Shown here: piece by piece, positions 53,538 through 62,851 of the stretch
Layout: every line of letters starts with the position of its first letter
Numbering within the stretch: the first letter of the stretch is position 1
From: Bacteroidota bacterium
Lineage (GTDB): Bacteria > Bacteroidota > Bacteroidia > B-17B0 > Aurantibacillaceae
Direction: 5' to 3'
Assembly (NCBI GenBank): GCA_013697245.1
Contig: JACCXH010000026.1
Coordinates: 1-64,000, forward strand
DNA: 64,000 bases
The notes under the pieces: model-generated
The model's input: only the letters and a program-made list of their open reading frames with translations
Database searches by the model: none
What the model was told of the DNA's origin: nothing
Program-made: the position numbers and the translations under genes

Positions 53538-54581
53538 ATGTTGAATTTTGTAACTTTGTTTAATTCCGGCTACTTAACAAGAGGAATGGTGCTTTACCAG
53601 TCTCTTTTAAAACAGTGCGCCAATTTTCATTTATACATTGTTGCTTTTGATGCCGCTACTTTTGAGTATTTTAAAAACAACCCGAAAAAGAATTTAAGTG
53701 TTATTTCGTTAGAACAATTTGAAGATACAGAACTAAAAAGAGTGAAGCCAACGCGCTCGGTGGCCGAATATTGCTGGACCTGCACAGCATCTACCATTTT
53801 ATACTGCATCACTACTTTTAAATTAGATAATTGCACTTACATTGATGCAGATATGCGTTTTTATTCCGACCCCAAAGTGTTGGTAGATGAAATGGGCGAG
53901 AACTCTGTAATGATAACCGATCACCTTTATACGGCAAAATATGATCAGTCGGCAACAAGCGGAAAATACTGTGTGCAATTTGTAACATTTAAGAACACCA
54001 TAGATGGCATGACGGTTTTGAACTGGTGGCGCAACGCCTGTATCGACTGGTGTTACAACAGGGTAGAGGATGGAAAATTTGGTGATCAAAAATATTTGGA
54101 TGAGTGGCCGAAAAAATTTAAAGGCGTTCACGAATTAAAACATTTGGGTGGTGGTATTGCTCCATGGAATGCTCAACAATATAGATTTACAACAAAAGGT
54201 GATAAAATTATCGGAACCGATATTGCATCGAACAAAAGTTTTGAAGCGGTTTTTTTTCACTACCACAGCTTAAAATTCTTTGAAAATGAAATTGTTCATT
54301 TAGCCGATGCCGCCTACGATCTGAGCGAAAATGTAATTGATACTTTTTACAAAAGTTATGTAAAAGAAATTATTTCTAATTACAGAACCGTTCAAAAAAG
54401 CGATCCTACCATTAATGCGAACGGCGTGTTTGGTCCGGCTAAGTATTTACCAATGAGCTTCGCCACTTTAAAAAAATATTATCTGGAGAACATAAGGTCA
54501 TCCAAAAGAAATATGTTGGGAGCAAACTTATCGAAGCAAATGAAGAATCATTATTATTTTTATTTAAATAGTTTCCACTAA
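53538..54581 (+). CDS. Glycosyltransferase, GT8-like
   Basis: The product is 347 residues. The GT-A DxD is YIDADMRF (about residue 98), as in GT8-like enzymes. The N-terminus LNFVTLFNSGYLTRGMVLYQSLLKQ and LGGGIAPWNAQQY, then FHYHSLKFF near 230-245 resemble this fold. It would use a UDP-sugar; acceptor and linkage are unknown. It is three bases after the methyltransferase gene and two bases before the GT2 gene. Confidence 0.78.
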   Translation: MLNFVTLFNSGYLTRGMVLYQSLLKQCANFHLYIVAFDAATFEYFKNNPKKNLSVISLEQFEDTELKRVKPTRSVAEYCWTCTASTILYCITTFKLDNCTYIDADMRFYSDPKVLVDEMGENSVMITDHLYTAKYDQSATSGKYCVQFVTFKNTIDGMTVLNWWRNACIDWCYNRVEDGKFGDQKYLDEWPKKFKGVHELKHLGGGIAPWNAQQYRFTTKGDKIIGTDIASNKSFEAVFFHYHSLKFFENEIVHLADAAYDLSENVIDTFYKSYVKEIISNYRTVQKSDPTINANGVFGPAKYLPMSFATLKKYYLENIRSSKRNMLGANLSKQMKNHYYFYLNSFH

Positions 54582-54583
54582 AA

Positions 54584-55357
54584 ATGCCGGTTTTATCCAT
54601 CATAACCATCAACTACAATAATAAAGCGGGTCTTGAAAAGACCATTTTATCTGTTTGTTCGCAAACTGATGCGAACTTTGAATTTATTGTAATTGATGGC
54701 GGTTCGACTGATGGTAGCAAAGAGATCATTGAAAGATACAGATCAAAAATAACGGTTTGTGTTTCAGAAAAAGATACGGGAATTTATAATGCCCAAAACA
54801 AAGGAATTGCAAATGCAAAAGGAGATTACTGTTTTTTCTTAAACTCCGGCGATCTATTGGCTAACGAAAATGTTATTAAAGAAATAAAGCAATATCTTAC
54901 AGTAACAGATATTGTTTATGGAGATCTTATTATTGTTGATGCAACCGGTAAAAAAGAAGAGTTACATTCTCCTGAAAAAGTAGATGCACCGCATTTTATG
55001 GTTTCAACGCTTTGGCATCCTACTGCTTTTATTAAACGTTCTGTATTTGAAAAATTTGGTGCCTATAACGAAAGTTTAAAAATTACAGGTGATTATGAAT
55101 TTTTCATCCGCACTGTTCTAAAGCATCATGTTTCAACAAAACATATCGCTTTTGCAATAAGTATCTTTGATTTGGGTGGTATTAGTAACTCTGATAAGAA
55201 TAATGAATTACATGCAAAAGAAAGAAAAAAAAGCTGGCAGTTAAATTATAGTGATGCTGAAATTGTAGCCTTTGAAGAACTTACAAGGCACCAGCGTTCG
55301 CGCGAATATAAAGTAAGGCAGTTATTTAAAAAGATATTTAATCCATTCTCTAAGTGA
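54584..55357 (+). CDS. Glycosyltransferase family 2
   Basis: The product is 257 residues. The GT2 fold is shown by LSIITINYNNKAGLEKTILSVCSQTDANFEFIVIDGGSTDGSKEIIERYRSK, the acceptor-side LNSGDLL and the TGDYEFFIRTVLKH motif (ED-like general-base region). The family start MPVLSIITINYNN supports the ATG. It overlaps the next gene by four bases (GTGA). Confidence 0.92.
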   Translation: MPVLSIITINYNNKAGLEKTILSVCSQTDANFEFIVIDGGSTDGSKEIIERYRSKITVCVSEKDTGIYNAQNKGIANAKGDYCFFLNSGDLLANENVIKEIKQYLTVTDIVYGDLIIVDATGKKEELHSPEKVDAPHFMVSTLWHPTAFIKRSVFEKFGAYNESLKITGDYEFFIRTVLKHHVSTKHIAFAISIFDLGGISNSDKNNELHAKERKKSWQLNYSDAEIVAFEELTRHQRSREYKVRQLFKKIFNPFSK

Positions 55358-56112
55358 AAGAGGCCTTGTTTCAACTAAATAAAAAGTTCAAACTTTTTTT
55401 AAGCTTGCAAAAGATAAAAAAGGCCCGGTCTGCTGTAAACAATACCATGAGTTTAGAAGAGTCGTTCAAAGTGCCTATCGTTATTAATAATTACAACCGT
55501 TATACATTTTTATTGCAACTTATTACCTGGCTCGAAAAAAATAATTACACGAACATTGTTATTTTGGATAATAATTCTACTTACCCAAAATTGCTTGATT
55601 ACTATAGAACAACAAAACACAAAGTTATTTTTCTAAAAAAGAATGTAGGATATAAAGCCTTGTGGAAAACGGATGTTTTTGAGCAATTTAAAAGAGGATT
55701 TTATGTTTATACCGATCCGGACTTAGTTCCAAATGAAAATTGTCCGCCTGATCTTGTCTTTAAGCTATTTAAACTGCTTGAAAAGTATGGTTCTATCGAA
55801 AAATGTGGCCCTGCACTGGCTATAGACAACTTACCCAACAATTATAACAACAAAAATGATGTAATTAAATGGGAAAAGAAACATTGGGAAAATAAAGTGG
55901 AAAAAGACCTCTATGATGCGCCAATAGATACTACCTTTGCATTATACCGGCCATTTGCCATGGGTGAGGCTGAAATTTGCAAAGGCTATCGGTTAGCAGG
56001 CGAGTATACATTTTTGCATTTACCATGGTACTTGAACAGCAATAGCTTGCCGGAAGAAGAAGTGTATTATAAAAACAATATAAATAAAGACCAATCGCAT
56101 TGGGTAAAATAA
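55354..56112 (+). CDS. Glycosyltransferase family 2-like
   Basis: The product is 252 residues, starting at GTG 55354 inside the overlap GTGA with the upstream stop. The fold is shown by VPIVINNYNRYTFLLQLITWLEKNNYTNIVILDNNSTYPKLLDYYRTT and YVYTDPDLVPNENCPPDLVFKL, where TDPD stands for the DxD. The N-terminal ~40 residues (KEALFQLNKKFKLFLSLQKIKKARSAV) are a helical extension. It ends with TAATG coupling to the next gene. Confidence 0.82.
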   Translation: MKEALFQLNKKFKLFLSLQKIKKARSAVNNTMSLEESFKVPIVINNYNRYTFLLQLITWLEKNNYTNIVILDNNSTYPKLLDYYRTTKHKVIFLKKNVGYKALWKTDVFEQFKRGFYVYTDPDLVPNENCPPDLVFKLFKLLEKYGSIEKCGPALAIDNLPNNYNNKNDVIKWEKKHWENKVEKDLYDAPIDTTFALYRPFAMGEAEICKGYRLAGEYTFLHLPWYLNSNSLPEEEVYYKNNINKDQSHWVK

Positions 56113-57041
56113 TGGTAGAAACCTTGGTTTCCATATGTATTCCGGCTTATAAGCAGATCTTCTTTCTTAAGAAATGTCTCGATTCTGTTTTTATGCAAAC
56201 GTATAAGAAATATGAAGTTATTTTAACAGACGATACGCCTGATGATACAATTAGAATTTTTTTGAAAGAGAATTACCCTGATAAAAAAATTGAGTACTAT
56301 AAAAATGATAAAGCCCTGGGAAGCCCAGCCAACTGGAATTATGCGATAAGCAAGGCAAAAGGTAATTACATCAAAATCTTGCACCATGATGATTATTTTA
56401 CAAATAAAGATAGTCTTCAAAAGTTTGTAAACGAATTGGATAACAACAAAAATGTTGAATTTGTATTTTCATTATCGGCAATAAATAATGCGGGAACAGA
56501 GACAAACTGGTTCAATACTGTTACGCCACAAATGCTTGAGAAAACTAAAGTTGATCCAACGTATTTGATTTGTGGTAATTTTATGGGTAGTCCAAGTGCC
56601 ACCATATACAGAAGGAATTCTGTTCTGTTTGATGAAAAATTAAAATGGGTGGTGGATCTTGATTTTTACATTGCTTCTTTACTAAATAATAAGCGTTTTG
56701 CTTTTATTAACGAAGCCCTAATTACCACTACTAATGAGGCGCAGCACCAAATTACCAATAGTTGCATCAACAATCCTGAAGTAGAATTATTTGAGTTTTG
56801 TTATTTATTGGATAAATACAAAGAGGCTATTCAATTTAACGATGATCTTGAAAAAGTGTTCTTAAATTTGTTTTACAATTATAACATTAGTAGTATTGAT
56901 GAATTATCCAGGTATTATAAGAATGCAGGAGGCCTTAAAAACTTCTATACTAAGGTTTTTAAAGCTCAGCGTTTTTATAATTTAAAAAGAACCAGCATAT
57001 CAACCTTAAAAAACCTCTTTGAAAAAAATATTAAGAAATAA
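56112..57041 (+). CDS. Glycosyltransferase family 2
   Basis: The product is 309 residues from the ATG at 56112 (MVETLVSICIPAYKQIFFLKKCLDSVFMQTYKKYEVILTDDTPDD). The ATG shares its A with the upstream TAA, which selects it over the earlier TTG at 56100. ILHHDDYF is the DxD-equivalent loop, and GSPSATIYRRNSVLFDEKLKWVVDLDFYIASL is the usual acceptor-site segment. The sugar is unknown. Confidence 0.9.
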   Translation: MVETLVSICIPAYKQIFFLKKCLDSVFMQTYKKYEVILTDDTPDDTIRIFLKENYPDKKIEYYKNDKALGSPANWNYAISKAKGNYIKILHHDDYFTNKDSLQKFVNELDNNKNVEFVFSLSAINNAGTETNWFNTVTPQMLEKTKVDPTYLICGNFMGSPSATIYRRNSVLFDEKLKWVVDLDFYIASLLNNKRFAFINEALITTTNEAQHQITNSCINNPEVELFEFCYLLDKYKEAIQFNDDLEKVFLNLFYNYNISSIDELSRYYKNAGGLKNFYTKVFKAQRFYNLKRTSISTLKNLFEKNIKK

Positions 57042-57774
57042 ATTCACACGGTTTGTTTATAGAAATATTAAACTAACACTAAATTACTTTAGATATTTAA
57101 GTGATAAGAAACAATTTATTGCCAGTGAAAGAACTACAAAAAAACGTTTCGAGATAAAAGACGAGATCAAATGTTTGGATGATAAAACTGCGGGCACTCC
57201 CTTCGACAGGCACTATACCTACCACACAGGCTGGGCTGCGAGAGTAGTAAAAGAAATTAACCCGCCGGTGCATTACGATATATCATCGTTGTTATATTTT
57301 TCAACGCTTGTATCTGCTTTTATTCCTGTAAAATTTTACGATTACCGACCTGCAAAAGTTAATCTTAGCGGGCTATCATCTCACAAGGGCGATCTGAATG
57401 CATTGCCGTTTGAAACAAATAGCATTTCTTCTCTTTCCTGCATGCACACGATAGAACATATTGGTCTTGGCAGGTACGGCGATAAAATTGATTATGACGG
57501 TGACTTGAAAGCAATAGCAGAATTAAAACGTGTGGTTGCCCCAAAAGGGAATTTAATTTTTGTAACGCCAATTGGTATGCCAAAGCTGCAATACAATGCC
57601 CACAGGGTTTACAGCTATAACCAGATAATATCTTATTTTACTGAATTTGAACTAAAAGAATTCTCTTTGATCCCGGATTCGGAAGAGTTGGGTGGGATAA
57701 TTAAAAACGCCAAACCCGAAATTGCCGATCAACAGAATTATGGTTGTGGTTGTTTTTGGTTTATTAAGAAATAA
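57019..57774 (+). CDS. DUF268-like putative SAM methyltransferase
   Basis: The product is 251 residues. It resembles the DUF268 family: DRHYTYHTGWAARVVKEINPPVHYDISSLLYFSTLVSAFIPVKFYDYRPAKVNLSGLSSHKGDLNALPFETNSISSLSCMHTIEHIGLGRYGD. The motif MHTIEH parallels the LEH block of class I methyltransferases. It starts at TTG 57019 within the end of the GT2 gene (23-base overlap); no in-frame ATG fits. It ends one base before the GT11 ATG. It probably modifies a sugar. Confidence 0.72.
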   Translation: MKKILRNKFTRFVYRNIKLTLNYFRYLSDKKQFIASERTTKKRFEIKDEIKCLDDKTAGTPFDRHYTYHTGWAARVVKEINPPVHYDISSLLYFSTLVSAFIPVKFYDYRPAKVNLSGLSSHKGDLNALPFETNSISSLSCMHTIEHIGLGRYGDKIDYDGDLKAIAELKRVVAPKGNLIFVTPIGMPKLQYNAHRVYSYNQIISYFTEFELKEFSLIPDSEELGGIIKNAKPEIADQQNYGCGCFWFIKK

Positions 57775-58659
57775 ATGATAGTAGTTAAGCTCATAGGAGG
57801 TTTGGGAAATCAGTTGTTTCAATATGCTGCAGGCATTGCTTTGGCAAACTATCATAAAACAGAATTATTTTTAGATATTTCTTATTTAAATGCAGACACA
57901 AAGGGCGCTTATACCAAACGTAAATTTGAACTGGATAAATTTAATATAACTGCAAAACTTGCTGATATCAAAATTTTGGAGAACTTTAATTTCGATGAGA
58001 ATATTTTTAGAATGAGATTAAAAAAACTGAGCCCGGGTTTATTTAATAAAATGATCTTTAATGAGCACCAGTTCAACTTTCATAACAATTTTTTAAAATT
58101 GCCAAATACTACTTATTTAAATGGTTATTGGCAAAGCGAAAAATACTTTAATTCATTTCGGGTAAAATTATTAGAAGAAATAACATTAACGATGCCCCTA
58201 TCTGAAGAGGCTCTTGCGGTTGACGGAAAAATCAGAGAGGTTAATTCAGTTTCTTTGCATGTAAGACGAGGTGATTTTGTTAGCTTAAAATCTGCCAACC
58301 ATTTTCACGGACATTTAGATATTGATTATTACAAATTAGCTTTTGAAAAAATCAACACAAAAATTAAAGATGCTACTTATTTTATTTTTAGCGATGATAT
58401 GGATTGGTGTAAAGCTAATTTCGATTTTATTCCATCAAAAAAATTTGTTGACGGAGAAATGAATAATATTAGTACGCACGAAGAACTTATTTTAATGAGT
58501 CATTGCCGCCATAATATTATTGCCAACAGCAGCTTTAGCTGGTGGGGCGCCTGGTTAAACCAAAATTCCGATAAAATTGTTATTGCACCAAAAAATTGGT
58601 TCGCCGATAAAACCATTAATACTAACGACCTTATACCCGGTAATTGGATAAAAATTTAA
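57775..58659 (+). CDS. Alpha-1,2-fucosyltransferase (GT11)
   Basis: The product is 294 residues. The N-terminal GGLGNQLFQYAAGIALA and the GDP-binding HVRRGDF (162-168) identify GT11. The C-terminal HELILMSHCRHNIIANSSFSWWGAWLN is the third family block. It transfers L-fucose (or a similar 6-deoxy sugar from its GDP form) to galactose O-2 in known members. It indicates that the glycan carries fucose or a related residue. GDP-fucose synthesis genes are not in the window. Confidence 0.93.
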   Translation: MIVVKLIGGLGNQLFQYAAGIALANYHKTELFLDISYLNADTKGAYTKRKFELDKFNITAKLADIKILENFNFDENIFRMRLKKLSPGLFNKMIFNEHQFNFHNNFLKLPNTTYLNGYWQSEKYFNSFRVKLLEEITLTMPLSEEALAVDGKIREVNSVSLHVRRGDFVSLKSANHFHGHLDIDYYKLAFEKINTKIKDATYFIFSDDMDWCKANFDFIPSKKFVDGEMNNISTHEELILMSHCRHNIIANSSFSWWGAWLNQNSDKIVIAPKNWFADKTINTNDLIPGNWIKI

Positions 58660-58667
58660 ATATAAAA

Positions 58668-59678
58668 GTGCCTGTTGTTTCTGTGGTAATGTCCGTTTTT
58701 AATGGAGCAAAATACCTGCATGAAGCCATAGAAAGTATTTTGTCGCAAACTTATACCGATCTTGAATTTATTATCATTAATGATGGCTCAACAGATAATT
58801 CTGAAGAAATAATCAAGTCATTTAAAGATGAACGAATTATTTATATTCCTAACAAAACAAATATTGGATTGATCGACTCGCTTAATAATGGCCTTAAAAC
58901 GGCCAGAGGCAAGTATATTGCGCGAATGGACGCGGATGATATTTCTGTGAATAACCGAATTGAACTACAGCTAAAAGAATTTAATGAAAACCCTGCTGCC
59001 ATTGTTGTAGGAAGCGATTATTATTTATTGAGTGGAAGTAGGCTTAAACATATTAAAAACCGTTCGAATAGTGATTATCAAAAAGCAGTTTTATTTTTTT
59101 CTCCATGTTTTTGTCATCCAACGGTAATGATGAAAAACATATTCCGGGAAAAGAATATTTTTTACAACAAAGAGTATGTACACGCGGAGGATTATAAACT
59201 TTGGACGGAACTTTCGTTGTATGGTGACTTCTTAAGTGTAAAAGAACCTTTGCTAAAATACCGTTCGCATGTTTCGCAAATAAGCTCTAATAACAAACAA
59301 GCGCAGTTAGAAGTAAGCAAAAGAATAAGAGTAGAGTTTTGCAACAAACTAAAATTCACTTTATCTGATGAGCAATTGGCGACATTAAATATTATTGGTA
59401 ATAATACATTTATCACATCGCTTGAGGTGCTGACGGATATTGAAAATTGTTTGTTGCATTTAAAAGAACAGAACGTGCAATATAAAATATTTGGTGAAAG
59501 TGCTTTTAAGATCTTTCTTCATAAATTTTGGTTTGATAGTTGTGGCAATACAAACCTGGGACTATTGGCTTATGGCACTTATTCCAAATCCAATCTTTCT
59601 AAACTTATTAAAGTTTCTTTAGATAAAAAAAGCAAACTGCTTACAAAATGTTTGATCAGGCGTTTTAAGAAAGCTTAA
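58668..59678 (+). CDS. Glycosyltransferase family 2
   Basis: The product is 336 residues from GTG 58668 (PVVSVVMSVFNGAKYLHEAIESILSQTYTDLEFIIINDGSTDNSEEIIKSF). A TTG at 58644 would add eight residues read through the GT11 end; typical GT2 N-termini favour the GTG. The DxD region is RMDADDISVNNRI, and HPTVMMKNIF with YKLWTELSLYGDF are further family segments. The 3' end overlaps the convergent GT4 gene by 14 bases. Confidence 0.88.
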   Translation: MPVVSVVMSVFNGAKYLHEAIESILSQTYTDLEFIIINDGSTDNSEEIIKSFKDERIIYIPNKTNIGLIDSLNNGLKTARGKYIARMDADDISVNNRIELQLKEFNENPAAIVVGSDYYLLSGSRLKHIKNRSNSDYQKAVLFFSPCFCHPTVMMKNIFREKNIFYNKEYVHAEDYKLWTELSLYGDFLSVKEPLLKYRSHVSQISSNNKQAQLEVSKRIRVEFCNKLKFTLSDEQLATLNIIGNNTFITSLEVLTDIENCLLHLKEQNVQYKIFGESAFKIFLHKFWFDSCGNTNLGLLAYGTYSKSNLSKLIKVSLDKKSKLLTKCLIRRFKKA

Positions 59679-60807
59679 GCAATTTTTTAAACTGTGTGGT
59701 CCAGTTATCCCAATTCAGCAGCTCATCATACAATCTTCGCGTTTCTTTTCTGAGCAGGATATATTCCTGAGGATGATCAATGAGCGCGGCGATCTTTTTT
59801 GCATAACCGGTACCCTTATCATTATAATTTATTAAAAAACCATTCTTGCCTTCTTTTAAATGGCCTGCTACACCACCTGTATCTGCTACCAGGCAAGGCA
59901 GTGCAAAAGCAGAAGCTTCGTTTATAACAATGGGTGTGCAATCAAAACGTGTAGGCAAGATCAAAATATGATGTTGCTTGTAAATGGCATTTAATTCCTG
60001 TTGACCTTTAGGATCATTTTTATCAATAAAAGGAATGACCTTCATTTTAGGGTGTTTAAAAGCATTTGGAGGAATGCAACCCAAAACAGTCAAACTAACA
60101 TTATATCCCTGCTCTAAAAGCAATTTAAAGGCGTTAAAAGCAATTTCCCCTCCTTTATTTTCCCAATACACGCCAACAAACAAAATATTCCATTCAGTTG
60201 GTAGTGAAAGATCGATTTCACTAGCGGTAGGCAAAAGATCAAAATTGGCGCCAAATGGGATAATACTGACCTTATCTTCGCCGGCCTTGTAAGCATTAAT
60301 AACCGAGCTTTTAGCCCAATCAGACGATACAATTACAAATTTGCTTTTAGTAATAGCCTGTTGTTCGATATAATTTCCTTCTTCAATAGATCTTTTGGTA
60401 AGGTTCTTTAAGCTTTCGTGATAATTTAAACAACCTGCAAAAGTGCCGTCGGAAATATAAATAATGGGAATGTTTGTTTGCAAATGAGCGATTTCGGCAG
60501 ATGCAGCAGGGGCAACCAGATAATCGTATTTTTTTTCTCGAATTTTTTTATTGAAATAATTGGCATATCCTTTACTAATAAAGATACTATGCCGGTAACT
60601 ATAACGTTTATTTAAAAACTTTAAAGAAAATTGATTGAGTATTCTGGCAAACAAAAGCCGTAATTTAGGTTGGTAAGGACCCAAAATTGTTACTTCACCA
60701 AGTGTGCCAAGGCTCTTGTAAATGGAATAATGGGTACCACTCCAAACCTTCTTATTTATGGGGTTTTCAGAAGATAAATAGCCAATTTTTAAAGAAGTTC
60801 TAAGCAC
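59665..60807 (-). CDS. Glycosyltransferase family 4 (GT-B)
   Basis: The product is 380 residues. The C-terminal half has WNILFVGVYWENKGGEIAFNAFKLLLEQGYNVSLTVLG and ILPTRFDCTPIVINEASAFALPCLVADTGGVAGHLKEGKNGFLI, with the EX7E-like region FDCTPIVINEAS typical of GT4. It uses a nucleotide sugar in the cytoplasm. It starts at GTG 60805-60807. It is on the opposite strand to its neighbours and splits the rightward run, so it may be an insertion into the operon or be separately expressed. Confidence 0.9.
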   Translation of the reverse strand: MLRTSLKIGYLSSENPINKKVWSGTHYSIYKSLGTLGEVTILGPYQPKLRLLFARILNQFSLKFLNKRYSYRHSIFISKGYANYFNKKIREKKYDYLVAPAASAEIAHLQTNIPIIYISDGTFAGCLNYHESLKNLTKRSIEEGNYIEQQAITKSKFVIVSSDWAKSSVINAYKAGEDKVSIIPFGANFDLLPTASEIDLSLPTEWNILFVGVYWENKGGEIAFNAFKLLLEQGYNVSLTVLGCIPPNAFKHPKMKVIPFIDKNDPKGQQELNAIYKQHHILILPTRFDCTPIVINEASAFALPCLVADTGGVAGHLKEGKNGFLINYNDKGTGYAKKIAALIDHPQEYILLRKETRRLYDELLNWDNWTTQFKKLLKLS

Positions 60808-60845
60808 ATTATAAAATTAAGATTATTTTTGTTAAAAATCTAACC

Positions 60846-61742
60846 ATTAATCCGGCACTAAGCATAATTATTGTTAGTTACAATTGTAAGGATTTCTTAA
60901 TTGAAGCTATAAATTCCATTCAAAAATATGTTGAATGTAGTTTTGAAATTATTATTGTAGACAATGCTTCCAAAGATGGAACACAGGAAGCAATCCCGCT
61001 TTTGGATATGAACATTAAATTTATTGCCAATGCACATAATGCCGGTTTTTCGGCGGCCAATAACCAAGGCTTTGCTGTTTCTGCCGGCGAATTTATTTTG
61101 TTGCTTAATCCCGATGCCAAGTTGATAAATTCGGATATTTCGTTAGCAATGGCGTATTTACAAAAAGAACCGAAAACGATCATTGGCCCAAAGATCCTTA
61201 ATCCCGATCTTACCTTGCAGGATTCGATCTTAAATCCACCAACTGTGGGAAATATTTTCCTCGAAACTTTTTTTCTATTGTATTTTCATACACCTAAAGC
61301 AAGCGATAAGGATCTTGCATTATCCGGTGCTTGCTTATTGATGAAACGTAAGATCTATAAAGAACTGGACGGCCTTGATGAGAATTTATTTTGGATGGAT
61401 GATGTGGACCTTTGTTTTAGGGCTGCTAAATTAAATATCCGGTGTGTTTATTTTACAGATTGGTCGGTAGTGCATGATTACGGACAATCAACCAAGAAAA
61501 ATTACAATGTTGCCATTTCAAACCAATTAATAAGCAAGATCAAATTCTTTAAAAAACATGGCCAGTTTTTTAATTTTATTTGTGCTATTATTCTAACACA
61601 GTTACAGATCAGTTTAAGGATCGTGATATTTCTTGTTCTAGCCCCGTTTAAACACATTTTCCTATTAAAATTTTTCGCATATTGTTATGCTCAAAAAATG
61701 TTATTTAGATATATCTTTACACAACAAAATAAATTACTTTGA
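60846..61742 (+). CDS. Glycosyltransferase family 2 with a non-canonical start region
   Basis: The product is about 298 residues if it starts at ATT 60846 (NPALSIIIVSYNCKDFLIEAINSIQKYVECSFEIIIVDNASKDGTQEA). The reading frame is open from 60804, but no ATG, GTG or TTG occurs before TTG 60996/ATG 61002, which would cut away the nucleotide-binding core. So translation likely starts at ATT (60846 or 60822), or the region has a frameshift. LNPDAKLI and DENLFWMDDVDLCFRAAKLN are the expected GT2 motifs; a C-terminal hydrophobic segment (LRIVIFLVLAPFKHIFLL) follows. The TGA overlaps the next TTG start. Confidence 0.75.
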   Translation: MNPALSIIIVSYNCKDFLIEAINSIQKYVECSFEIIIVDNASKDGTQEAIPLLDMNIKFIANAHNAGFSAANNQGFAVSAGEFILLLNPDAKLINSDISLAMAYLQKEPKTIIGPKILNPDLTLQDSILNPPTVGNIFLETFFLLYFHTPKASDKDLALSGACLLMKRKIYKELDGLDENLFWMDDVDLCFRAAKLNIRCVYFTDWSVVHDYGQSTKKNYNVAISNQLISKIKFFKKHGQFFNFICAIILTQLQISLRIVIFLVLAPFKHIFLLKFFAYCYAQKMLFRYIFTQQNKLL

Positions 61743-62851
61743 AAGTTCTCCTTTTATCCGATACTCATAGTGAACATACTGAAAAGTGGGCGCTTGGTTT
61801 AGCTAACCGCGGCATTAAAATAGGTTTGTTTAGTTTTAATAAAGCCTCTTACGATTGGTATGTGCACGAAAACATAACCGTTTTCTTTGAACCTGATAAT
61901 AAAATTAATGCAGAAAGTACTTTAACCAAATTAGCATACATAAAATACGTAGCTATTTTAAAAAAGATCATTAAGCATTTTGAACCGGATATCCTGCATG
62001 CGCATTATGCCACCAGTTATGGCCTTGTTGGAGCTTTAGCCGATTTTCATCCTTTCATTATTTCTTGTTGGGGTTCGGATGTGATGAAATTTCCGAATAA
62101 GAATTTTGTAGCAAAATCTATTTTAAAATATAATTTCAAAAAGGCCGATCTGCTTTGTGCCACTTCTTATACGATACAGGATTATATTAACCAGGTCATT
62201 ACAATACCAGTTTCGGTAATTCCTTTTGGTATTGATATTAATGATTTCAAACCAAAAAAAGTGGAATCTTTATTTGCAGAGAACGACTTTGTTCTTGGCA
62301 GTATTAAACCGCTGGAAAGTCTTTACAACATTGATGTTTTAATAAAGTCTTTTGCTAAATTACTACCGGCCTATGAAAATTTAAAATTGGTTATAATTGG
62401 CGATGGCACACAATTAACTGCATTAAAAGAAATTTGCAAGACTCTTGGTGTTGACGAAAAAATAACTTTTACCGGCCGAATTCCATTTAAGAATATAAGT
62501 AACTATTATAATATGATAGATATACTCGTAAATATTAGCGAATACGAAAGCTTTGGTGTATCTGTTGTAGAAGCAATGGCTTGTGGTACGCCGGTTGTTG
62601 TAACCAATGTTGGCGGTTTAAAAGAAGTTGTAAGGGACGATTCAGTTGGACTAAAAGTAAAAGTGGGCGATGTAGAGGATACGGTAAAAGCCATCGAACT
62701 TTTAATGAACGATAAAACGCTTTACGAACAAATTGCTATAAATGCCAGGAAACATGTAATTGAAAGATATAACTGGGAAGATAATGTAAAGCAAATGATA
62801 GACGAGTACTTAAAACTATTAGAAACGCATAATAAACCAAAAGAAGAGTGA
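61739..62851 (+). CDS. Glycosyltransferase family 4 (GT-B)
   Basis: The product is 370 residues. N-terminus KVLLLSDTHSEHTEKWALGLANRGIKIGLFSF; C-terminal donor domain NLKLVIIGDGTQLTALKEICKTLGVDEKITFTGRIPFKNISNYYN and the EX7E motif EYESFGVSVVEAMACGTPVVVTNVGG (E-S-F-G-V-S-V-V-E). It starts at TTG 61739, sharing TTGA with the preceding stop. It is coupled to the FemAB-like gene downstream (overlap GTGA). Confidence 0.92.
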   Translation: MKVLLLSDTHSEHTEKWALGLANRGIKIGLFSFNKASYDWYVHENITVFFEPDNKINAESTLTKLAYIKYVAILKKIIKHFEPDILHAHYATSYGLVGALADFHPFIISCWGSDVMKFPNKNFVAKSILKYNFKKADLLCATSYTIQDYINQVITIPVSVIPFGIDINDFKPKKVESLFAENDFVLGSIKPLESLYNIDVLIKSFAKLLPAYENLKLVIIGDGTQLTALKEICKTLGVDEKITFTGRIPFKNISNYYNMIDILVNISEYESFGVSVVEAMACGTPVVVTNVGGLKEVVRDDSVGLKVKVGDVEDTVKAIELLMNDKTLYEQIAINARKHVIERYNWEDNVKQMIDEYLKLLETHNKPKEE

